64,000 bases of DNA from Clostridia bacterium (lineage in GTDB: Bacteria; Bacillota; Clostridia; Oscillospirales; CAG-272), in assembly GCA_017398595.1 (NCBI GenBank), contig JAFQFR010000056.1:182819-246818 (forward strand). The letters are read 5' to 3'. Every line of letters starts with the position of its first letter. The first letter of the stretch is position 1. Both the position numbers and the translations under genes were made by a program. Positions 25,119-33,814 of the stretch are shown here, piece after piece. The notes below the pieces were generated by a model. The model was not told the DNA's origin and searched no databases. It saw only the letters and a program-made list of their open reading frames with translations.

Positions 25119-26099
25119 TTATTCCCACTCAATAGTGCCCACGGGCTTGGGTGTGAGGTCGTAGAGCACGCGGTTGATGCCATCTACCTCAGCGGTGATG
25201 CGGGCAGTGATGTGGTGGAGAAGCGTATAGGGGATCTCCTCGATGGTAGCGGTCATAGCGTCGGTGGTATTGACAGCGCGGATGATCGCGGGCCATCCCT
25301 CATAGCGCTTGCCGTCCTTTACGCCGACAGACTTCATATCCGGTACGGAGATGAAATACTGCCATACCTTGCCTGCGAGACCGTTCTTGTCGAACTCCTC
25401 ACGCAGGATCGCATCTGCCTCACGCAGAGCGTTCAAACGATCGCGGGTGATCGCACCGAGGCAGCGAACGCCGAGTCCGGGACCCGGGAACGGCTGACGG
25501 TATACCATACCGTGCGGCAGGCCGAGTGCCTCGCCGACAACGCGGACTTCGTCCTTGAACAGCAGCTTGACGGGCTCAACCAGCTCGAACTGCAGATCCT
25601 CGGGCAGACCGCCGACATTGTGATGTGCCTTAACGCCGTCGCTCTCGAGAATATCGGGATAAATGGTACCCTGCGCGAGGAAGGAAATACCCTCCTGCTT
25701 GCGAGCCTCTTCCTCAAATACGCGGATGAACTCAGCGCCGATGATCTTGCGCTTCTTTTCGGGCTCGGCAACGCCTGCGAGCTTGTCGAGGAAGCGGTCA
25801 ACCGCGTCTACATAGACGAGGTTTGCATCCATTTCATCGCGGAATACCTTAACGACCTGCTCGGGCTCGCCCTTGCGGAGCAAACCGTGGTTTACGTGTA
25901 CGCAGACAAGTTGCTTGCCGATTGCCTTGATGAGCAGTGCAGCAACAACAGACGAGTCAACGCCGCCGGACAGTGCCAGCAGAACCTTCTTGTCACCAAC
26001 CTGCTCACGAATCGCCTTTACCTGTTCGTCAATGAACGCATCGGCAAGTGCCTTTGTAGTGATGCGCTCCATGGATTCGGGACGTACATTATTTTGCAT
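25119..26099 (-). CDS. guaA: GMP synthase, ATP pyrophosphatase subunit without glutaminase domain
   Basis: 326 residues. It converts XMP to GMP using ATP and ammonia. The P-loop LSGGVDSSV is at about 43-51, and the C-terminal dimerisation domain is complete to the family's terminal VGTIEWE. The class I glutamine amidotransferase domain that makes up the first 190 residues of the usual bacterial enzyme is missing: only 25 bases separate this start from the CofE-like gene upstream, and no glutaminase gene is in the window. This is the split form known from archaea (GuaAb), so a separate GuaAa or free ammonia would be needed. Confidence 0.9.
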   Translation of the reverse strand: MQNNVRPESMERITTKALADAFIDEQVKAIREQVGDKKVLLALSGGVDSSVVAALLIKAIGKQLVCVHVNHGLLRKGEPEQVVKVFRDEMDANLVYVDAVDRFLDKLAGVAEPEKKRKIIGAEFIRVFEEEARKQEGISFLAQGTIYPDILESDGVKAHHNVGGLPEDLQFELVEPVKLLFKDEVRVVGEALGLPHGMVYRQPFPGPGLGVRCLGAITRDRLNALREADAILREEFDKNGLAGKVWQYFISVPDMKSVGVKDGKRYEGWPAIIRAVNTTDAMTATIEEIPYTLLHHITARITAEVDGINRVLYDLTPKPVGTIEWE

Positions 26100-26124
26100 A
26101 TATTTTTTCCTCCGTTATATACGG

Positions 26125-27333
26125 TTAGTTTGTATAGTTATCGAAGTAGCCCTGTACCAATACAACAGGCGTACCCTTGTCGCCCGAGCCGCTGGTCAGG
26201 TCGCAGAGAGAGCCGATCAGATCGGTGAGCTGGCGGGGCGTGGTGCCCTGCGATGCCATGTTGCCGACAAGGCTGCCGTCCTTGGCGCGAATGCTTGCAG
26301 AAATGGCTTCCTTCAGTGCCTCACCCGACAGATCCTTATAATCATTGTCGGCAAGGTACTTCAGCTTGAGCTCGTTGGGAGTACCGATCAGACCATCGGT
26401 GAACGCAGGGGAAACGACCGGGTCTGCAAGCTCCCAGATCTTGCCCTGAGGATCCTTGAACGCGCCGTCGCCGTACACCATGACTTCAACATGCTTGCCC
26501 GTTGCCTTCAGAATGCGCTCCTGTACATCGAGTACGAGGGGCTGGCAGTTACGCGGGAAGAGCTTGATCTTATCCTCGGTCGCCTTGTTGGAGCCGAGCA
26601 GACCGTACTTTTCGTTGCAGCCGCTGCCGTCTACGGGAGCGTTGAGGATCTCATCAAGGTTGCAGACGACCTTCGCGCCTGCCGCCATCAGAATGCGCTT
26701 GGTGCGCGCTCTGGTATGGATGCTGCAGTTGATAACATGATCGGTATATGCGAGGATCGCTTTCGGCTGATTTGCAAAAATGATCTCGACCTCGGCGCCT
26801 GCCTCACGGATAAGATTGCCGTAGTACTCGACATAGTCCACACCGGTAAACTCATGCTTGTTGATGCCGAACAGCTCACGGTAGCGCACCTCGGTGAGCA
26901 CATCCGAATAGGGGTTGATGCCGGCGGCATCCAGCTTATCCAGGGAAACCAGCTCGTTGCCCACCTCATCGGAGGGATAGGTCAGCATAAGCACGATCTT
27001 TTTTGCGCCCATGGCGATGCCGCGCAGACAGATCGCAAAACGGTTGCGCGAAAGGATGGGGCAGATAACGCCGACAGTGCCGCCGCCGAGCTTGGTGCGT
27101 ACATCCTTAGCGATGTGATCTACCGTCGCATAGTTGCCCTGCGCGCGTGCCACGATCGACTCGGTGATCGAAATAACGTCACGGTCGCGGAGTGCAAAGC
27201 CTTCCGACTCCGCCGCTTCCAACACGCTGTTTGCAACAATTGCCGCAAGGTCGTCGCCCTCGCGGATAATGGGGCAGCGGATACCTCTCGATACCGTGCC
27301 GACTCTTCTTTCGTTGTTTGCCATAATCAGCAT
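26125..27333 (-). CDS. CofE-like ligase (coenzyme F420-0:L-glutamate ligase family)
   Basis: 402 residues, longer than archaeal CofE (about 250). The N-terminal two thirds resemble the CofE fold (ESIVARAQGNYATVDHIA, then GGGTVGVICPILSRNRFA). CofE adds gamma-linked Glu to F420, but no other F420 biosynthesis gene is in the window and Clostridia generally lack F420, so the real substrate is probably something else. It shares an operon with the GMP synthase subunit. ATG 27324 is an alternative start; AAAGGA is close to the first ATG (four bases) and far from the second (13). Confidence 0.82.
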   Translation of the reverse strand: MLIMANNERRVGTVSRGIRCPIIREGDDLAAIVANSVLEAAESEGFALRDRDVISITESIVARAQGNYATVDHIAKDVRTKLGGGTVGVICPILSRNRFAICLRGIAMGAKKIVLMLTYPSDEVGNELVSLDKLDAAGINPYSDVLTEVRYRELFGINKHEFTGVDYVEYYGNLIREAGAEVEIIFANQPKAILAYTDHVINCSIHTRARTKRILMAAGAKVVCNLDEILNAPVDGSGCNEKYGLLGSNKATEDKIKLFPRNCQPLVLDVQERILKATGKHVEVMVYGDGAFKDPQGKIWELADPVVSPAFTDGLIGTPNELKLKYLADNDYKDLSGEALKEAISASIRAKDGSLVGNMASQGTTPRQLTDLIGSLCDLTSGSGDKGTPVVLVQGYFDNYTN

Positions 27334-27381
27334 TTCTTCCTTTATATCAAATTAAGATTTACAAAGAACATTCCATCTTGC

Positions 27382-27410
27382 ATTTTACTACTTTTTCGGC
27401 AATTATTCAA
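27382..27410 (-). promoter_or_regulatory. Promoter of the CofE-like/guaA operon
   Basis: On the minus strand TTGAAT (27405-27410), 17 bases, TAAAAT (27382-27387). Confidence 0.6.
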
Positions 27411-27439
27411 TACTTGTGATAGAAAAAAATCGCAGAACC

Positions 27440-27469
27440 GCAAAAAAAGCGGCAAAAGCCGCTTTTTTG
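27440..27469 (-). terminator. Terminator of the nucleoside transporter operon
   Basis: AAAAAAGCGGC pairs with GCCGCTTTTTT around four bases; seven T on the minus strand. Confidence 0.85.
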
Positions 27470-27480
27470 GTTTTATCCTT

Positions 27481-28470
27481 TTATCTTTCTTCGCGGAAAT
27501 ACGCAAGACCCAGGCTTGCAGGGGGCTGGCTTTCGCGCTTTTCGCGGATACTGGTAACGACCAGTACGATGATGGTGACCACATAGGGCAGCATCTTGAA
27601 GAGTTCCTGCTCGGCAACACCGATATTGATGACGGTATACAGGATATACAGACCACCAAAGAGGTAAGAGCCGAGGATGCCGACATGGGGACGCCATACG
27701 GCGAAAATGACCAGTGCGATCGCGAGCCATCCGCGGTCGCCGAATCCGTCGTTCGCCCAAACGCCCATATAATCGACAACGTAGTACAGACCGCCAAGTC
27801 CCGCGATCATACTGCCGATGCAGGTCGCCACATATTTATAGCGGTTGACATTCACACCGGCTGCGTCTGCCGTAGCAGGATTCTCGCCGACTGCACGAAG
27901 CTGCAGTCCCACGCGTGTGCGTCCCAGCACGAAAGCGGCAATCAGCGCAATCACGACCGCAAGGTAAACAAGAAAGCCGTGGGAGAGGAAAACACTTCCG
28001 AACCAGCCGAGGTCAGCCGCGAACGGCAGACTGGTTTTGAACAGGATCTTCGTCTGCGGAAGCGAAAGCGAGGTCTCACCGGTACCCGAAAGCTTTGCCA
28101 ATGTACCGCCGAAAAAGTTACCGATACCGATACCGAAGGTCGTCAGCGCAAGACCGGTTACATTCTGGTTGGCGCGCAGAGTGACCGTGAGGAAAGAGTA
28201 GATCAGTCCCATCAAAAGCGATCCGACAAGTGCGCAACTCAGCGGAATGAGGATCGCCAGCGCGGGGTTCATCACATCCACGGAATGCTCGTACAGAAAC
28301 GCACCTGCGGCACCGCTGATGCCGCCGACATACATGATGCCGGGGATACCGAGGTTCAGATGTCCCGACTTTTCGGTAATGATCTCACCGGTCGCACCGT
28401 AGAGGAGCGGCGTGCCCTGCATGATCGCGCGGGGCAAAAAAGAGATAAGAGACGCTAAGATCGCTTGCAT
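27481..28470 (-). CDS. Nucleoside/sugar ABC permease (NupQ-like)
   Basis: 329 residues, about eight to nine membrane segments, BPD_transp_2 type. The start (LISFLPRAIMQGTPLLYGATGEIITEKSG as spaced in the family, then NLGIPGIMYVGG) is characteristic of the second permease of BmpA-linked nucleoside importers. Its start overlaps the stop of the first permease gene by one base. Last gene of the operon; a strong terminator follows. Confidence 0.92.
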   Translation of the reverse strand: MQAILASLISFLPRAIMQGTPLLYGATGEIITEKSGHLNLGIPGIMYVGGISGAAGAFLYEHSVDVMNPALAILIPLSCALVGSLLMGLIYSFLTVTLRANQNVTGLALTTFGIGIGNFFGGTLAKLSGTGETSLSLPQTKILFKTSLPFAADLGWFGSVFLSHGFLVYLAVVIALIAAFVLGRTRVGLQLRAVGENPATADAAGVNVNRYKYVATCIGSMIAGLGGLYYVVDYMGVWANDGFGDRGWLAIALVIFAVWRPHVGILGSYLFGGLYILYTVINIGVAEQELFKMLPYVVTIIVLVVTSIREKRESQPPASLGLAYFREER

Positions 28471-29612
28471 TATGCCTTTACCTCCTTTTCAGTCTTGTCA
28501 TCTTGGTCGATGCTTGCTTTTTCCTTTTCACGGAATTTGATCTGATAATGGATGAAGAACTCGGAACCGATAATAAAGAAGATGATGATTCCGGTGATAA
28601 TATCCGAGAATGCGTGATTGAGTCCGAGGTCGGTTGCGACCTCACCGGCGCCCTTCTCCATAAAGACAAGGATAAACGAGGTGAGGATCATGGTAAGCGG
28701 ATTGAACTTTGCAAGCCAGGAGACCATGATCGCCGTAAAGCCTCTGCCGCCGATCGTATCGCTGGTGATCGAATGGTCGGAGCCCGCAACGAGCAGAAAT
28801 CCGGCAACGCCGCAGAGCGCACCCGAGATCAGCATGGTGCGGATGATGACTTTCTTGACATTGATACCGATATACCGCGCGGTGTTCTCACTCTCACCGA
28901 CGACCGAGATCTCATAGCCGTGTTTGGAATATTTCAGATAGATGTATACAAGAACGGTAAGGAGCAGGACCACAAGGATGCTGACGAGATACTTCTGCCC
29001 GAACAGTCTCGGGAGCCAGCCGATGTTGGAACTGCCGTTGATCATACCGATCTGTCCCGATCCCCTCGGAACCGCCCAGATGCTGACAAAATACGATACG
29101 ATCTGCATCGCAATATAGTTCATCATCAGGGTAAACAGGGTCTCGTTCGTTCCCCAGTTTGCCTTGAAGAACGCCGGGATAACGCCCCAGATCGCACCCG
29201 CAACGATGCTGAGGAGCAGCATTGTGGGAATCATCAGCGCATCGGGGATCACACCCGTGAGCTTCAGCATGCAAGCCGCGGCAGCAAAGCCGCCGATCAG
29301 CGCCTGTCCCTCCGCACCGATATTCCAAAAGCGCATTTTGAATGCCGGCGTTACCGCAAGGGATACGCACAGGAGCATCGCCATCGCCTGCAGAAGATTC
29401 CATACGCGGTGCGTGGAACCGACGGCACCGTCGATCATGGTCAGATAAATATCCATGGGGTTCTCGCCCGTGATCGCATAGGAGATCACGCCGCTGAACA
29501 GAAGCGCCGCCGCAACGGCAGCGATGCGGATCAGCCAGGACTTCCACCATACGAGGCCGTCACGTTTGATGATATGGAAAAGAGGTTCACGAACTTTTTC
29601 ATGCATTTTCAT
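28470..29612 (-). CDS. Nucleoside/sugar ABC permease (NupP-like)
   Basis: 380 residues with about nine to ten membrane segments; the conserved FWNIGAEGQALIGGFAA and TIGGRGFTAIMVSWLAKFNP are typical of the first permease of BMP-linked importers. It overlaps the ATPase gene upstream by 14 bases and the next permease by one, so the three are coupled. The C-terminal tail is charged and cytoplasmic. Confidence 0.92.
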   Translation of the reverse strand: MKMHEKVREPLFHIIKRDGLVWWKSWLIRIAAVAAALLFSGVISYAITGENPMDIYLTMIDGAVGSTHRVWNLLQAMAMLLCVSLAVTPAFKMRFWNIGAEGQALIGGFAAAACMLKLTGVIPDALMIPTMLLLSIVAGAIWGVIPAFFKANWGTNETLFTLMMNYIAMQIVSYFVSIWAVPRGSGQIGMINGSSNIGWLPRLFGQKYLVSILVVLLLTVLVYIYLKYSKHGYEISVVGESENTARYIGINVKKVIIRTMLISGALCGVAGFLLVAGSDHSITSDTIGGRGFTAIMVSWLAKFNPLTMILTSFILVFMEKGAGEVATDLGLNHAFSDIITGIIIFFIIGSEFFIHYQIKFREKEKASIDQDDKTEKEVKA

Positions 29613-31146
29613 TTTCGTTTTCCTCCTTTACGGCAGTGGTTTTGGTCATCAGCAGACCGATCTCTTCCTTGGTTGCACTTCTTGCGTCCACAACACCCGT
29701 GATATGCCCCGAGCCGATCACGAGAATGCGGTCGCACAGCTCGAGCAGCACGTCCAGGTCCTCGCCGACAAAAATGACGGCGACACCCTTTTCTTTTTGC
29801 TGATTGAGCAGGTTATAAATGGTATACGAGGAGTTAATATCGAGACCGCGCACGGGATATGCCGCCATCAGTACCGTGGGCGAGGAAGCGATCTCTCGAC
29901 CGACCAGTACCTTCTGCACGTTACCGCCCGAAAGACGGCGCACAGGCGTGTGCGCACTGGGGGTGACGACCTCCAGCTGCTTGATAATATCCTCGGCAAG
30001 ATTTTTCGGCTTTTTGCGTTCGAGGAACATGGTCTTACCGCGCTGATAGCTGCGGAGCATCATGTTGTCGATGATGTCCATGTTGCCGACAAGTCCCATG
30101 CCGAGACGGTCCTCGGGCACGAAGGACAGACGCACGCCGAGATCGCGGATCTGCATCGGTGTCTTGTTGCGCAGGTCATCGACCTCGCCGGTCTTGGGAT
30201 TGTGATAGTAAATATCGCCCTCGCTGAGCTTCTGCAGTCCCGCGATGGATTCGAGCAGCTCGCGCTGTCCGCTGCCCGCGATACCTGCGATACCGAGGAT
30301 CTCGCCCGAATATGCGGTAAATGAAACATCGTCGAGCATCTTGACGCCCTCGCGGTTCAGGCAGGTAACGTCCTTGACTTCGAGGCGTTTTTGCGGATCC
30401 TTCGGCGCACTGCGGTCGATATTGAGCGTAACTTTTTTGCCGACCATCATTTCGGTCAGCGCCATTTCATTGGTCTCAGCGGTATTGACCGTGCCGACAT
30501 ACTTTCCTTTGCAGAGTACAGATACGCGGTCGGACAGTGAGAGCACCTCATGCAGCTTGTGCGTGATGATGATGATCGCCTTGCCGCTGTCGCGCATCTT
30601 GCGCAGGACGGCAAAGAGCTTCTGCGTTTCCTGCGGAGTGAGTACGGCGGTCGGCTCGTCGAGGATGAGAATATCCGCGCCGCGGTACAGCACCTTGATG
30701 ATCTCGACCGTCTGCTTTTCGGAGACGGACATCTCATAGATCTTCTTCGTCGGGTCGATCTCAAAGCCGTACTGCTCGCTGATCTCCTTGACGCGCGCAG
30801 CCGCCTTTTTGAGATTGTATTTACCCTGATCTTTGAGACCGAGGATGATATTCTCGGTCGCGGTAAACACGTCCACGAGCTTAAAATGCTGGTGGATCAT
30901 ACCGATCTTATACTGAAAAGCATCCTTCGGCGAACGGATGACGACCTCTTCCCCGTCGATAAAGATCTGTCCGTGATCGGGGAAATAGATACCCGCGATC
31001 ATATTCATCAGCGTGGTCTTGCCGCTGCCGTTTTCACCGAGAATGGAAAGGATCTCCCCGCGTGCGACCGTGAGGTTGACATTGTCATTGGCAACAACAC
31101 TGCCGAAGGTCTTGGTGATGCCCTTCAATTCGATAGCATAATTCAA
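29599..31146 (-). CDS. Nucleoside/sugar ABC ATPase with two ATP-binding domains (NupO-like)
   Basis: 515 residues, two ABC domains. The first has Walker A GENGSGKTT, signature MSVSEKQ and Walker B ILILDEPTAVL. The second is degenerate as usual for this family: GIAGSGQREL in place of Walker A and VLMAAYPVRGLD in place of Walker B. It drives nucleoside (or related) import with the two permeases. It begins 136 bases after the bmp gene, with two strong stem-loops between. Confidence 0.93.
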   Translation of the reverse strand: MNYAIELKGITKTFGSVVANDNVNLTVARGEILSILGENGSGKTTLMNMIAGIYFPDHGQIFIDGEEVVIRSPKDAFQYKIGMIHQHFKLVDVFTATENIILGLKDQGKYNLKKAAARVKEISEQYGFEIDPTKKIYEMSVSEKQTVEIIKVLYRGADILILDEPTAVLTPQETQKLFAVLRKMRDSGKAIIIITHKLHEVLSLSDRVSVLCKGKYVGTVNTAETNEMALTEMMVGKKVTLNIDRSAPKDPQKRLEVKDVTCLNREGVKMLDDVSFTAYSGEILGIAGIAGSGQRELLESIAGLQKLSEGDIYYHNPKTGEVDDLRNKTPMQIRDLGVRLSFVPEDRLGMGLVGNMDIIDNMMLRSYQRGKTMFLERKKPKNLAEDIIKQLEVVTPSAHTPVRRLSGGNVQKVLVGREIASSPTVLMAAYPVRGLDINSSYTIYNLLNQQKEKGVAVIFVGEDLDVLLELCDRILVIGSGHITGVVDARSATKEEIGLLMTKTTAVKEENENENA

Positions 31147-31171
31147 AATAATACCTCCGTTCTCTTCAAGG

Positions 31172-31211
31172 GGGTGGGAGACGATCTGTCCGGCGACAGG
31201 TCGTCTCCCAT
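31172..31211 (-). repeat. Intercistronic stem-loop 1 (after bmp)
   Basis: GGGAGACGA-CTGTC pairs with GACAG-TCGTCTCCC. No T-run on the minus strand, so it is more likely a processing or stability element than a full terminator. Confidence 0.6.
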
Positions 31212-31225
31212 TCCTTTGAAAAATA

Positions 31226-31262
31226 CAAGTGCAGGCGGGGCGAACCCCCGCCTGTACGGACT
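31226..31262 (-). repeat. Intercistronic stem-loop 2 (after bmp)
   Basis: CAGGCGGGG pairs with CCCCGCCTG, extended by flanking ACAAGT/ACTTGT. It is followed on the minus strand by a weak TTTTT tract, so partial termination after bmp is possible. Confidence 0.6.
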
Positions 31263-31281
31263 TGTAATTTACATATTTTGC

Positions 31282-32496
31282 TTAGAATGCGCTGTTCAGA
31301 AGCGTGATACCATCGATCTGAATATCGAAGTAAGGAGCGCTGCGGAAGGAAGACTCATGGAAAGCACCGTCCGAAATAACCTCGGTGTCTGCGGTGTAAG
31401 CAGCGTCGGTGTCAACATCTGCCATGTAGGAGGTCAGCTCTGCGCCATCCTTGGTGAAGGTAGAGGTTGCGAATACTTCGAGCTCACCTGCTGCGAGCTT
31501 TGCCTTTGCAGCTTCGATCGCCTCAGCGGTACCTGCTGCTGCTGCCTTGGTGTTCACATCGGTGAGCACTACGGAGCCGGTCTCGATCGTACCGGTCCAG
31601 TCGGTAGCAACCTTCTCACCTGCAACGAGCGTATTTACAACATACTCATAGTAGGGAGCCCAGTTGATTCTGGAAGATACGATAAAGGTGTTGGGGCAGG
31701 AAGCAACGGTGGAACCGTTGTAGGAAATGTTCGGAACGCCTGCCTCTTCGCATGCGGTAGGAGCACCCATGGAGTCAGCGTGCTGGCTGATCAGTACGCA
31801 GCCCTCGGAAAGAAGCTTGGTAGCTGCTTCCTTCTCTGCTGCCTCGTCATACCAGCTGCCGGTGAACTGCACCTTCATGGTAACGGAGGGGCAGACCGAC
31901 TTTGCGCCGAGGTAGAAAGAGGTGTAACCGGAAAGAACCTCTGCGTAGGTGTATGCGCCGACATAGCCCATAACAGCCTGCTCAGCAGTGATCTTGCCTG
32001 CAGCGATCATCTCGTTGAGCTTCATACCTGCAGCGATACCTGCAAGGAATCTGCCCTCGTAGATGGAAGCGAATGCGTTTGCGAAGTTGTCGAGCTTCTC
32101 AGTGTGTGCCGTCGTACCGGTTGCATGGCAGAACTGTACGGAAGGATATTCCTTCGCCGCCTGCAGGATATAGGACTCATGGCCGAAAGAGTTTGCAAAA
32201 ATGATGTTGCAGCCGTCCTCAGCAAGGTCAACTGCCGCTTCATAGCACTCATTGGTCTCGGGGATATTGGTCTTGATGACGACCTGATCCGCCTTGAGGC
32301 CGAGGTTTGCAACTGCCTCGTTGAAGCCTTCGATGAAGTTCTTGTCGTAGGTCGAGTTCTCATCGTGCAGACAGATCAGACCGAACTTGACATCAGCAAT
32401 GCTGTTGATGCCGGTCGCCGAGTCCTTCTGTTCGCCGCACGCAACGAGTGCGAGCATCATTACTGCAACCAGGACAAGTGCGAGTAACTTTTTCAT
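31282..32496 (-). CDS. BMP-family nucleoside-binding lipoprotein
   Basis: 404 residues. Lipoprotein signal with lipobox LVAC (Cys at about 20), then a two-lobed Bmp domain (ADVKFGLICLHDENSTYDKNF, then GHESYILQAAKEYP, then GRFLAGIAAG). It binds the solute for the ABC importer encoded downstream; relatives bind purine nucleosides. The frame is open to 32643, but GGAGG precedes ATG 32496. Being first and separated by stem-loops, it is probably made in excess over the membrane subunits. Confidence 0.94.
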   Translation of the reverse strand: MKKLLALVLVAVMMLALVACGEQKDSATGINSIADVKFGLICLHDENSTYDKNFIEGFNEAVANLGLKADQVVIKTNIPETNECYEAAVDLAEDGCNIIFANSFGHESYILQAAKEYPSVQFCHATGTTAHTEKLDNFANAFASIYEGRFLAGIAAGMKLNEMIAAGKITAEQAVMGYVGAYTYAEVLSGYTSFYLGAKSVCPSVTMKVQFTGSWYDEAAEKEAATKLLSEGCVLISQHADSMGAPTACEEAGVPNISYNGSTVASCPNTFIVSSRINWAPYYEYVVNTLVAGEKVATDWTGTIETGSVVLTDVNTKAAAAGTAEAIEAAKAKLAAGELEVFATSTFTKDGAELTSYMADVDTDAAYTADTEVISDGAFHESSFRSAPYFDIQIDGITLLNSAF

Positions 32497-32531
32497 TTGT
32501 TTTTTCCTCCAAAAACCATTTTTTAATTTTT

Positions 32532-32553
32532 TTGAGGGTCCGCCCCTCAAAAT
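32532..32553 (-). promoter_or_regulatory. Leader hairpin of the bmp mRNA
   Basis: TTTTGAGGG/CCCTCAAAA stem soon after the predicted start site, followed by A-rich sequence on the minus strand, so it is not a terminator. It may stabilise the 5' end. Confidence 0.4.
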
Positions 32554-32566
32554 TATGGTCAATTTT

Positions 32567-32596
32567 ATTATACAGGATTTCATTCTTTGTTTACAA
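32567..32596 (-). promoter_or_regulatory. Promoter of the nucleoside transporter operon
   Basis: On the minus strand TTGTAA (32591-32596), 18 bases, TATAAT (32567-32572). No purine riboswitch core was seen in the leader. Confidence 0.6.
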
Positions 32597-32712
32597 GTTA
32601 CATTTTTTACGAAAATTTTACCTGTTTCTTTTGCTTTTTTCACAATTCACACAATCTCCAGCCGATCGTCAAAAAACCGACAAAGTTTCGCCCGTTTTTT
32701 CTGCTTTTTTCG

Positions 32713-32742
32713 TTGTCAAATACCCCTATAACATGTTATAAT
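32713..32742 (+). promoter_or_regulatory. Promoter of the phosphodiester glycosidase gene
   Basis: TTGTCA (32713-32718), 18 bases, TATAAT (32737-32742) with a TGn extension. Confidence 0.65.
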
Positions 32743-32782
32743 GATAGAAATATGTTTTTTCCGAAAGGAATTCTGTATCGCA

Positions 32783-33805
32783 ATGAAAGCAAATCTGCTG
32801 AAAAAAATCGGCATCACCGTGCTGCTCACGCTCGTCATGCTGCTGCTCCTTGTCTACAGCGTGATCGGCGTTGTCATGCTCGGTCCGTCCGAATACGCAA
32901 GCCGGCTGCTCGTAACCACGCTGATGGAGACCAGTGCGGCAAAATTCGTGCCGCGGCTCTACATGAGCGCCGAGGCGGTGGATGCCATCATCGGCAAAGA
33001 AGAAGAGGCTACCGACCTCACCGTGGAAAAGGCACTCATCAAGCTGCCCGAAAAAACGCAGCTTACCCCCGACGATCCGGGCACCGTACCCGCAGATACG
33101 GATACGGACACCGACGGCATCGAGATCTTCGACGTCAAGGGTGCGACCTTCTACGGCAAGATGATGGTCATTGACGATCCCACGCGCGTGTTTGTGGGCA
33201 TCCCGAAGGACGGCTTCGGTGAGGGAAAAAGCGGCATGACCGTACACGCCATGATCGAACATTATGACGCGATCGCCGGCACCAATGCGGGCGGATTCTA
33301 CGACCCCAACGGCAACGGTACGGGCGGCATCCCCGACGGCATCGTGATCTATGAGGGCAAGCTGCTTTGGGGCAATCTCGGCAGCTACTACTCCCTGGCG
33401 GGTATTGACGGCGACGGACTTTTGCATGTAGGCAGAATGACCGCGCAGACCGCGATGGACAGAGGCATACAGTATGCAGCTTCTTACGGTCCCGCGCTGA
33501 TCGTCAACGGCACCCCGCAGAATGAAAAACGCGCACTCGGCGGCGGTCTCAACCCCCGCACCGCGATCGGACAGCGTGAGGACGGCGCGATCCTGCTCCT
33601 CGTCGTCAACGGCAGAAGCGTGGATTCGCTCGGCGCAACGCTCGATGACCTCGTCGAGGTCTTTCTCGAATACGGCGCCGTGAACGCCACCAACCTCGAC
33701 GGCGGCTCCTCCTCGCTGATGATCTACGAGGGCGAAAACGTCACGCACAGCGCCTATGTCTACGGTGAGCGCGTAGTCGCTACCTCTATTTTGGTCAAAA
33801 AATAA
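32783..33805 (+). CDS. Phosphodiester glycosidase family protein (NAGPA domain), membrane anchored
   Basis: 340 residues. An N-terminal anchor (about 8-30) is followed by a linker rich in Asp/Thr and the NAGPA domain (GTNAGGFYDPNGNGTGGIPDG as spaced in the family, NPRTAIGQ, TNLDGGSSS). Relatives remove GlcNAc or other sugars from phosphodiesters and occur in wall or exopolysaccharide metabolism. ATG 32783 is chosen over an ATG at 32741 that lies within the promoter. The next gene starts nine bases after the stop, so the two are co-transcribed. Confidence 0.88.
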   Translation: MKANLLKKIGITVLLTLVMLLLLVYSVIGVVMLGPSEYASRLLVTTLMETSAAKFVPRLYMSAEAVDAIIGKEEEATDLTVEKALIKLPEKTQLTPDDPGTVPADTDTDTDGIEIFDVKGATFYGKMMVIDDPTRVFVGIPKDGFGEGKSGMTVHAMIEHYDAIAGTNAGGFYDPNGNGTGGIPDGIVIYEGKLLWGNLGSYYSLAGIDGDGLLHVGRMTAQTAMDRGIQYAASYGPALIVNGTPQNEKRALGGGLNPRTAIGQREDGAILLLVVNGRSVDSLGATLDDLVEVFLEYGAVNATNLDGGSSSLMIYEGENVTHSAYVYGERVVATSILVKK

Positions 33806-33814
33806 GGATTACAT

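Noticed and set aside
26125..27333. Evidence that the organism makes coenzyme F420
   Set aside because: The CofE-like and FrhB-like proteins are the only hints; both families occur in bacteria without F420 and no other F420 gene is in the window.
25873..28458. 861-codon plus-strand ORF
   Set aside because: It spans several minus-strand genes and their intergenic regions and has low-complexity shadow composition.
32497..32740. Purine riboswitch before the nucleoside transporter operon
   Set aside because: Looked for because of the gene content; the leader is AT-rich with one short hairpin and lacks the conserved purine riboswitch core.
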